Below are positions 50,001 to 62,000 of a DNA stretch of 64,000 bases, piece after piece; the stretch's first letter is position 1; each line of letters starts with the position of its first letter. The notes beneath the pieces are model-generated. The model saw only the letters and a program-made list of their open reading frames with translations, ran no database searches and was not told the origin of the DNA. The stretch is taken from assembly GCA_903813345.2 (NCBI GenBank), contig CAIIXF020000007.1, positions 24,293,564 to 24,357,563 of the forward strand. Direction: 5' to 3'. This stretch comes from Owenia fusiformis (taxonomy: Eukaryota; Annelida; Polychaeta; Sabellida; Oweniidae). The translations under genes and the position numbers were made by a program.

Positions 50001-53000
50001 GTTGAGACACTGTCATCCAGCTCCCTGTTCATACAAACAAATGATGTGCTTATGTTATATACAGGGTGGTCCAAAAAAAAGTGAACCCCTGCAACAGGCT
50101 ACATTTTTCTTAATACATGCATGAATTGGCTCATATTATCACATGTTGTAGAGAAAGGTCTAAAATTTTGGTTGATGCCATAATTTATTCTCAGTCTTAA
50201 ATTTTGAAGAAATTACAAGCGTTTAACAAACATGCCTGGAAATTAGATATTGCACAAAATTTTACAATTGTGATTCATGGAAATTGCTGAAACACATTGA
50301 ATGATCTTAAACAGCTTTCAGTTAGAGATACAAGTTTAAAACCCTACCATACGACAAAAGAGACACTATTTAAGCAGAAAACACATTTCACACTTTCATT
50401 GATCATTTTGAAGCATTTTTAACTGTTCATCAGTTCAGGGGTATGTTACCTACACCAACAGTTAGAGGGGGCCTCTTATGGAAGAAAGTTGCCCCCTGTG
50501 ACCAGGAATCTGATAACCCCTTCATCAAATATCTTTAAAAAATCAAAAGAAAATTCAATATTCAATGTTTTGAGCCATATATCATTAGAATTGGTCCATG
50601 ATTTATGAAGATATTGACATTTCAAGATCATATAGGGGTATGTTCATGATTTCACTGGAAAATGTTTTCGTCTGTGGAAGCTTAGCACATCTCTTTGGAT
50701 CACAATAACTTTGCAACTAACAAATGTAGAATGCTAGTTTTAAGCCATAATGTGCAGGATTTAAAATTGAACAAAGTCAGAAAATATTAGTTCTTTAAGA
50801 CTGCAGCTTAAAAAATTCTCAGGGGAAAGGTGTTAAAGGGTTGAAGAATTGCGGATATTGAAAATCACAATTTGTCCATTTTCAGTAATGTTTGGTTAGG
50901 GCTTATGATTTGTGCAAATTTCAAGACTAAGAAAAATGTATGGTACCACCATAAATTTTAGACCTTCCTTTACAACATGTGAAAATAAAAAAGAATTCCT
51001 GCAAGTAATAAGGGAAATATGGCCAGTTGCAGGGGTTCACTTTTTTTGGACCACCCTGTACATTATTATGTTAAAGATCAGACACACATACAGAGAGATG
51101 GCGTTTTAATCCCATAGGCACAAAAACAAACAATATAAATATGGCACATTCTAATTGCTTGAAAAATGGCAGTCTCAATGACTGAGAGACCAGATCAGGT
51201 TTAGAAGACACAAAGCAACCCAAACTTCTTTTTTTATTACTTTTTTATTCATAGAAAACAGAAAGCAGTTACATTATACAGTGTTCATAATATCATAGAA
51301 ATCACACAATTTTCTATCATATTCTTTTTTTAAGGCATCTAACCACACTAGTCTAATCTAATCTAGTACCCATAATTTCCCACCTTTTTTCTCTGCCTAT
51401 TTGCTTATCAATATTACAATAAGACTAATCCACATCAAGAAATCAATAAACCCCTTTAAACATGACACAATCTCAAGATATCATTAGGGTCACCTACCTG
51501 CTATATCTGCTGTGCTTGTTTAGTTTGTAACTCTCAGGTTTAATAAGAGGCTCAAAGAACATCATTCTCTGCTGAATAAGTTCACGTAATTTGCGAACCC
51601 AATTCTGCTTTGTCTCCAATGACGATGCCTACAATGAAATATGAAACAACAATTAAATCAAATAGTTCATACTTGGTTCGATATATCTAAAATGAACTTA
51701 TCAACTTAACTTTCACATTTTTATATTTAATTTTTTTTTCACAAGAATTTAAATTTTATATCTACAAAGAATAAAGTTGTAAAACATGTTGAAACCATAT
51801 GTATTTTTGCCAACTTGACCCCCTTAAGATAACATCCTGTAGAGAATAACATTTCTATTTCTTCTTATTAAACTTGTTTCATAACAGACAACATTTCACA
51901 TAGTACACCACAGACGTTTTTGGAATGTATACACAAGAGGATTTAGCTCATAAAATTTTGCTTGCTTTAACTAAAACATATGGCACAAAATTTTAAACTT
52001 AGATTTTAAAGTAATATTGATGAGAAATGAGTCACACATTACCACAGAATTTACCATCATATGAGCTGCTTTTGCTATAGAAGCAGTGGGATGGGAGACC
52101 CGGGATGGGAGAATGACATATAATGCAAGTACAGTCCTTACCTTAAGGATTATCTTATAGTCATAGAATGGAGCCCTGCCAGTCCACAATGCAAACTTGC
52201 ACTCATCTCCTTCTATGTGTTCTGTCACACCTATCTCAGACAACTGGAATCAAAATCATGATTTCAATTATAATACAATAAAGACCAGAGTTTTTCTTTA
52301 TGTCTTGAAATTGTCTTCAACTTGTGTTACCTGTTAAGAAGATTCCCGAGATAACCTTAAACACCAAAATGCAAAATGCCACCACATGCCATTTGTTACA
52401 GATGCCAAATGCCGAACTCTGAACACCAACCACTGCCACAAAAAAAGTTGGAGACTGTAGATTGTGGTGGTGACATAAAACTCAATTTCTATCTCTGAGA
52501 AAAATTATTTTGGTCCAATCATTCATTTTTTACTTACATGTAATTTGAATTTGTGTTGATATCTGGTTTTGCCGTTACTATCCTTTATTTCCTTACAGAA
52601 GAGTAAGCACATCTCAAACATGAATAGATGGCGATCGCGTCCCTTCTTGATGATATGTTTAGGGTCCCAGGATGTGAATTTATCCTGCAGCAGGACATCC
52701 CCCAACACTTCAAGATCATCCTGTAAATAAACATTAAGTTACTAGGAATTTAACCAGAAAAACATATACATTTATTTTCAAGACAACTTAATGAGGAATT
52801 TATTTGAGTAACACCAGAGCAAATTCTTTATTCTTTTGACCTCAGTCTCTTCATGGGCTTTAAAAGCTATAATAGTCTTCTCAATCAAAATCAATAGACA
52901 TATTATGTTTTGAGAAACAATAAGGCTTTATCAAAAAATTCACTAAGAGTGTCAAAGTTGTATTCAACATTGACATTTTGTATTTTTAATTTTCACAATA

Positions 53001-56000
53001 AAATGTATTAATGTTGAAATATCATACCTCAATATTGTCGAGCATGCTGAGATGTAATGCATCGTTGGCTTTCTTTGGAACATCCAACATAACATCTAAA
53101 CCATCCTGGAATGAAAGAAATATATGTACACATATGCTGCCACTGTATACACACAAGCCAAGTCAATAATAAACTGATCCAAAACACATGTTAGTAAAAA
53201 AAGCAGAACACTGCTTAAAATCCAGTGAAATGGTCCAGACTGCTAATCGTTAAATAATATATAATAATTATGCAATAATTGGATTTATGAAATTATAAAC
53301 AGTTTGTTGAGGGGAGTAGCACATATGAAAGTATAGAATAAATGAGGTAAGAATGATCCATCCCCTGGACAAAGATCACCTTAATTTAATAAGAATCAAT
53401 AGATAATTAGCCCAATTAAGCTTATTAAGGGGTGTTTCTAAGTAAGTTATGAAACATATCCCTTTAATTAGGCTAATTAAATTATCATTTAATTGTACTA
53501 ATTAGGCTCCCTGACGGCAAACTGTTAGAATCAGAATAAAAAATTTTACTTTTATTTCTCCCTTGTCTGCATCACAGCATTGCAGCATATCTTTTAGAAG
53601 TAGCTGGTACTTTGTGATCCTTTGCACTGGCTTGATGAGGTATGACGCTACAGGGTTGTTAAGATCATACTTCTTTTGAGTGTCCTGAAATGCAGAGAAA
53701 TCTCACAATGGTATTGATTTGAAATAGGAAAATACTAAAGAAGAGAGAAATGTATTCAAAGCTTTTAAGCGGTGACATAGAAATCCATGTATACTCGAAG
53801 TTCGAGAGAAAAACTTCAAAAGGGAAACAATATTGAGTGAAAAATAATAAGCAAGAACACCATGATTTACGAAATCTTTGTGAAATTGGTTTTCCTTAAA
53901 TCAACAAAATAAATCAAAACACACATAGAGTGTACCACATTCACATTTATCCTTTTTAGATGCACTTACATCAAAGAATGTTCCACTATATTGCACTAAT
54001 ACTTGGTTAGAATCTGGCTTGTTCTTGCAGTAGGTCACATAGACATTGAACTGTTCAACCTGTAAACAAAACATGAAGAGCAATGAATATTTATCCCCAC
54101 ATAATGGAGTATGTTCAGGTAACTTTTGGTAACAATTTTTTCTAGCAATTTATTTGTAGGAGCCAGAACCAATGGTGTAAATCACCAGTATGAACTTGCA
54201 TAAAAATAACATGAACATTAGTTCAGACAATAGATTAGACAATATGATATTTGTTCAGACAATAGATTAGACAATATGATATTAGTTCAGACAATACATT
54301 AGACAATATGATATTAGTTCAGATAATAGATTAGACAATATGATATTAGTTCAGACAATAGATTAGACAATATGATATGAGTTCAGACAATACATTAGAC
54401 AATATGATATTAGTTCAGACAATAGATTTTCATTTTTCCAAAAATCTGAATTATACATATACAGACAGATGAGTGAGCAATTCCATGGTCTTGCCACGTG
54501 AGCCAAAAAAGAGAATAAAAATGACCTACCCATGTGACAAAGCAATGGCCAACATCTTCTGGCATGGACTGGTACTTTTCAAGCTCTTTCAAGAATGTTC
54601 TAAAAAATCAAGAAGAAATGATTAGTAAAAAGCTAATAACTTTTGTTATTTGTAGGACACTGATCAATTTTATGATCCAAATTATCTTCAGTCTTTTAAC
54701 AGAACATGAGATTTGAATGACCAAAAATATGCAGTTTAACAGAATTTGTATACTATTCATGCACTGAAGCAATTATTTTCTTAATGAAATCATCATTACT
54801 AAACTTAAAATAAATGTGTTTGTCACTTACTGATTATGGAAGTTGTAAATAGCTTCCATATTTCCAAACAATGTCTGATCTTTTCCTACCAGCTCATTAG
54901 GAACTACATTTGGGTCACGCATATCTTTCAGATAGCACTAAAACAGAAAAGATTACATAATTTATTTACATAATACACATAAATAATGTCAGCCAGGGAC
55001 AAGGTTGTTTGTGTTGTTCAGTACATATATTAAATCACTCCAGTCATTTTAAGATTAGCTAATTTTAACTCATTTAAACCAGTGATACATATTCTTTGTA
55101 ACAATTTACTCAAATCGATGTATACATTGTTATCCCCACATAGTTAAACAAATAGGATGACTCATATTTAGCTCTCTGCACTGACCCGTAAACATGTCTC
55201 CAAGTCTGCTACATAAGCCCTCTCAGTCTGTAGAAGTTCATCCATTATAAACCTGTAGCACAAAGAAATTGTATTAACAAATTGCTAGACATGTTACATG
55301 TAGGAAGATAATTAATAATCATAAAGTCCAAAAGTTTGGACAAAAGCAGAAACTGACATTAAAAATTCAGTTAGAATGTAAAATATAAATGAATAAGAAA
55401 TCTTTTTGAGGGCAAACTATTCTCTGTATTTCATTTAAATTAAATGATCAGCTTATAATCAAACAATGATGAAGATGAACTTTAAGTGATGGTGCAGTAC
55501 TTACTCTTTCCTGCGTGTTGACTTCCTCCTCTCAGTGCTGAGTTCTCGCTGGAGTTGAAGTTTCTCTTCTAAGCTTGAGTCACTTTCTCTGTTGTTGCCC
55601 TCAGTCTAGAAATATCATGCAACTCGATTGAAATACCAAATGATTTAAAGATATATCCAACAATTACAAACGAGGATCAATTCAACTGAAATAAAATATC
55701 AGACAATTTAATTAAAATGGAAAAAATCACGCAAAATATAACAAACCACACATTTCTTTATAATAATGTTCATACACTAGAGTACTCGATATATTTTATT
55801 GCAATAGATGCTACTCAGTCATACATTGAAATATACAAACCTCTTGTTTCACACCAAGGATCTCCTCTAGCTTGACTCGATATTTTTCCATATTGCAAGA
55901 AAACTCTTTATAATGCTTGTCCACGAGGTCAATAAGCTGTTTGATTTGTTTGGCATGCGCATTTCCATTGTCAACTATGTTGTCCGCAACTTCTAGGAGT

Positions 56001-59000
56001 AACTTCACTTTATCCCGAGTGTCCTGCAAAAAATAGTGGGAATTTTAGGACATATATATTGAACTATTCCAATGTTCTTAGTGTCTGAATATTAATGTAT
56101 ATGGATTAAAAATAAATAAATATAGATTAATATGTCTCACAATTATGTCGATTTTTTGATTTTGTGCATGTCTAATCTTTTTCAGATATTTAATTTGAGA
56201 TGGTTAGTGATATATTTCTGAATATTGCTTTCCTTATGTTACAAGCTCTATCCTTTTCTAACATTCCATCTTATGTTATAGTCTTATTAGTTACCTTTGC
56301 TTTGCCCTTGAATTCATTATGTTCTGCAAGTAGAGATTCTGCTTCCTCCTTACTCTCACCAATGTCTGTATGTGAAGACAGGTAACGCTCACCTGTATTG
56401 TGTAACCATGACAACGCCTGTAATGACAAGCATAATATAAAACCTCATGTAAAATGTATAGGAAATTTTAGCTGAGCTATAATATTAAATGTAAAATGTA
56501 CAGTAAATGCTGTTTGAATGTTTTGTTGTGAATTAAAAAAGGTGGAATTTATCATTTATCATCAGTACTTGATGCTAACTCTTCTTTTGCCTCTTCATTG
56601 CTATCTTTTTCACTTTATCTCACCTGCTGTGCACTGTTCTCAAAGAGCATGAACTGGTAGCAGTGGTCCAGTCTTCGCTTGCGCTTTGTCCAATGGTCCA
56701 GTACAACATTTTCATGCTGTAGAAGACGATCTAATGTGGCTGTAATAAAAATACAAAGAATATATTAGTACTGATGCATTGGTTTTATTTTATATAATTA
56801 CACACAAGTGATGTCAAATTACATTCAACTGCTAAAAAATTGGAATATTAATTAAAAAGAACTGAAAATATCTAGGTAAGAATTTTATCCAAACTCAAGA
56901 TTATAAAGAAAATGTTTTGCCATGTAAAATGTAAGAAACTCCACCTACATGTACGACATGTTATGCAATTGTCACATTACATCAAAAATATTTAATGACA
57001 ATTCTATTTTATTATATACAACAAATAAATGCCTCGATTCAAATACACATGTGATATGAATTGAATTGAACCAGTATATTTAACCTCTTGACGACCTGGA
57101 GTGACGAGATTTCTCGTCGTTGTCACCATTGAATTTTCATCCAATTTACACAGAAATTGTTTTAAAATGTGTAGAAATTGTATAGGTATGTAGTAGAATG
57201 TCAAAATGTTTCAAAAATTCTCTGGTTTCAGCTGATTTTAGAGCCTGTGATTCAAGAGGTTAATAAATAGTGTTAAAAGCTTTAACTATGAAGGTAGTCT
57301 CTAATTGAACCTTAAGGGAAGTGTGTATCTTAAAATTAATACAACAAGAGATTAGAAAATTATTAAAATAGGCAATGGCATATAGTTACATAAAGTTACC
57401 CCATAAGGTTGTATCTCCTGATAAAGTGAGATTTAAAATGAGATTTAAATGAGAGTTTGTGTGGTGAAATTGAAAATAACACAATAAAGTAAAACACGCC
57501 ACATGATGATTTGACATGAACACAGTTTCATGATACCTTTGAACACAGTTTCATAAAGTTACCCCATAAGGTTGTATCTCCTGATAAAGTGAGATTTAAA
57601 TGAGAGTTTGTGTGGTGAAATTGTAAATAACACAATAAAGTAAAACACGCCACATGATGATTTGAAATGAACACAGTTTCATGATGCCTTTGAACACAGT
57701 TAATGATGCCTTGTGATGTGGTGTGATTTTGTATAGATTTACAAAAATCATGCATATGTCTATACTGGCTACACTTATCCTATATACAAACATGCATATA
57801 CACTATACTACTTTACTACTGACTATAAACCCTTGCTAAAGACATATACTATTCAGATATTAATATGGGAAAGCTAGTGATATAGGGGCTGCAGAACTTC
57901 TCCAATGTTCGTTTTACTATAGATGAGTGAGTCCAACTCCCCTCCCTACAATCCTTTTCAAGAACTGGTACCACTTAAAGGCCCAGTGTTAAGTTAAAAC
58001 TAGTCCAGTATTGAACATGTCTCATCTAAGAACATAAAATAAAAATATAATTTTCATTCCTCTTATTTTATAGAGAAACATGTAGAAGTCTTAATATGTT
58101 AATATCTGCCCCTGTGAGTACACCCCCCCATCAGCCTGTATTTGAAGAAAATAGCAAGAGGGCAGAAGACAATGACTAAACACAAAGACCAGAAAGCTCC
58201 AAATTGTCTACTTACACACAGGTGAGAAGTCTAACAAGCAGCAGCAAAAAGTGATAAAGTGAAAAGCATGTCATGATTCAGCCACAAATCTTTCTCCATC
58301 TTTCAGAAATAAAGGTCCCAAATGAATAATAATCCTCTATCATCCTAATTAAAGGGGTATTCCTTGCCAGACCATCTCTCTCCTAATATGGTAGCTATAA
58401 CCATATACATACTTTGCAAGTTTATCAAAAAACAGATAAATGTTTTGAAATGGTCAATATTGATCACTAAAAAATGTAGTGCTCAATTCCAGTAGGCTGC
58501 CATCTTTTAAAATTTCACTCAGGAAGTGATGTCATCGACTCTCAACTTTTCATATAACATAGGTAAGGAGCTATTAGAATTTATAAACCAGCTGAATATT
58601 TTTTTCAATTTGGTCTATGATTAAAATCCTTTTGTTGATGATCTCTTCTTTAGTTCTAAGTTGAAAACTCCTGAAAATATTTTTACACAGAAGATAGGGG
58701 CTTCTTGTTTAGATGTGATTTTGTACTTCTTTCCTATACTGTAATAGACAAGGTTATAAAAGGTGAGAGTCGATGACATCACTTCCTGAAAGAAATCTGA
58801 AAAGATGGCAGCTTACTGGGAATGAGTACTACATTTTTAAATGATCAATATTGACAATATGAAAACATTTTCCCGTGTTTTGCTAAATATGTAAAGTATA
58901 TATATGATTGTAGCTACCATATCAGGAGAGAAATAGTCTGGCAAGGAATGTTCCTTTAAGCATCAACTCTTTGGTACAGGGTGTACTACAATGACCATCC

Positions 59001-62000
59001 CCTCCATCAACCACAAATCCTAAATAGCTAGGATTGGCAGTGGATGGAGGGAAAGTCATGATGAAACACTGTAAAAATTAGATGAATAAAGTAAAACTTT
59101 AAGTCTAAGTGTTCACTGCTGAATAAAGTGTCTACACAGAGAGGTGTTAATCTGGTCCAAATACATTCTAAATTATATGACTTCATCACTCTGTAGGGAG
59201 TATTATTCCTTGAGACCTTTATCACTTGCACAATCCAATACTCTCATTTTCTGTATATTTATCTAAAATATAAGAACAGAGTTCAGCTAAGGTAGGCCTA
59301 ATGTGATCACATTTGTAGCTATTTTTCATGAAGTCAACATGTAAGCCAACATCACTGATTCTACTTGGACTACCTTAATGCTGAATATTGCTCTTTTCAA
59401 TCTCAAAGCATATGAAGCATGCACAATACAAGCAATGAATATGACATATCTATAAACGTAATACCAATTCATTCAAATACATGTATTTTAATGCTATTGC
59501 AACTGTTTTCCAAGAGCAAGTACACAGCAACCCATGCTGATGAAGATGACGTATTGCTTTATGAAATGTGATGTGACTATGACAAATCAAGACATTTTTT
59601 AAACAAATATCCATTATCCTTTAGTCCCAACAGAAGTTGTTTGCTTTTTCAAGGGTATGATGCTCTTGTTTAAGGTAGTTCTGGACTAACACACTAAGTT
59701 AAAAATTATGTGGGAAAATATCATTTCAACTCCACTGAACCGAAATGTTTTTGAGATTTTACTCTAATATGTTAATATTCAAATAAAAAAATGAAAATGT
59801 TCAGTATTACATCATGCAGGTCTACCTTCAGATTATGTAATATGCCTCTCAAACCCTATAAACTCATGCTTCAGTGCTACAAGTGGGAAATCTACTGACC
59901 TTTGACTCTCTGATCTGGGTTACATGAGCGCAGTGTCATGCCAAGAGTGTGTACATTCCTATGGACATACTTGATGAACATCTCAGCAGTTCTCCTTGCT
60001 AAGGTACATGCCTATAGGAGAAACAACAACTTTAAGAAGATACATTAACTCTTTGAGGTCTGGAGAGTTTTATCAGATTTGCACATGTAATCTGACATTT
60101 CTGAATTGCAAACTTTTGGTGCATACACAAGGGACCATCAAAATATTCTGAAAAAGGTTTTGAGATTGAATGATACGCCGAAATAACAAACTAAATATTA
60201 GATGTTTTGTGGTTTTGTTGTATTATTTAATCTGTTTCCTGAAAAAGGATTATTTTTTGTTTACTTTACAATTGCTATATTGTCAATGAAGAATAAATAT
60301 ACCTTTAAGAATTGCTCTTTCTGCTCTTGGTGTTTCTGTAACAAACTGGTTAGGAACTGTGCCTTGTCACCAGATTGAGCTCTGTAAGTGCCACACCAAT
60401 CCTCATCCCTTTGGTACTCCTTCTCTAGGCACTCTAGCACTGAACGCACCTAAATCACATAGTAAAATACAGTCATCAATGCATTCATTAATTTATGTAA
60501 GTTTCATATGCAGATGATTGACACTTTGTCTAAATCAAGACTTATTTGAGTTTGGCTTTCCTATGTTGAACGCACCTAAATCACAAAGCAAAATGCATTC
60601 ATCAATAAAATATCATTCATTAATTTATGTAAGTTTCATATGTAGATGATTGACACTGTCTAAATCAAGACTTATTTGAGTTTGGCTTTCCTCTGTTGAA
60701 CCAAGTAGATTCAAGATTGATATTGTTACCAACAATGTGAAAATTTAGCCAGTATATTTATACCAGAATCTGTTATATTCAAAACATTTTTTTTTTCATT
60801 ATTTTACTTTTGTAGATACCTGTTCTGCAGTCTTGAACCAGTTCATTGATGCCATGGCAAGTTTGTGCCTCTCCTCGGCGTGATACATCAGAATTTGCCA
60901 TTTATTACTGACATTCTCCGCTATTGTACGCACCAGCTCACAATTGTAATGTTTACCTTTTACCAACTTCTCAGCTTTTTGCGTCACCTGTACAGCACTG
61001 GCATGTGATTTCTGAAAACCACAGAAGATGAGGTTTAACCAATTTGCCTTAAAGAATTTTCTTTCAATATATAATCTATAATTCAATCAAATACTGATGT
61101 AATGTAATAATACTCATATTACATCCCCAATCAGCACTCTAAAATCTCAGTACCTTACAGTCCATTAAGAGTAGGGTACCGAATGGTAGCGTTGGAGTAT
61201 AGTGCCTAGTAGTCTATAGTACTGTAAGGTGCTATAATTCACATTACTGTACAGTGCCATTTCCAAAATGGTACCATACAGTACTGTTGCAGATTGGCTG
61301 TGTACGATACAATTGTATGGTACAGTTTTAGTCTACAGTACCGTGCAGTACCATATTTCACAGTACAATACAGTACCATTTACAAAATGGTGCCATACAG
61401 TACTGTTGCAGATTGGCTGTGTACGATACAATTGTATGGTACAGTTTTAGTCTACAGTACCGTGCAGTACCATATTTCACAGTACAATACAGTACCATTT
61501 ACAAAATGGTGCCATACAGTACTGTTGCAGATTGGCTGTGTATTCCAAAGGTTTCTCACTTTGGATTTGGTTGCATATTTAGCTGGGTCAGGTCTATAGG
61601 ACACTGAACATTTGGATCAAATGATGACACCACACCCTAGATTTTAAGACCTTGAATTCAATGCACTCCATGGGTTCATTCACTTCAGTGTGTCACTCAC
61701 CTCAATGGCAGCTTGGAATTGTTCGTGATCAGTTTTAAGTCGACTAGCTTCATGTAGGGATGCAGGACAGAAGAAGCTGGCGTGTAATAATTGCTCACTG
61801 TTCTGGATCCACTGCAATACCTGCAAGTAAATACATATGAGGCTTCAACATTTTGCGCATCAGATCATAGATTGGGGTATCAGTTTTCTTATAATTGCTT
61901 CTGCTTTTAAATGTATCACTCGTGATGTGTTTTTTCTTTCCTCACTGGCACTTGTGCTTACATATTTTGAACTTAACCATCATAGCATGAATTTTGAATG

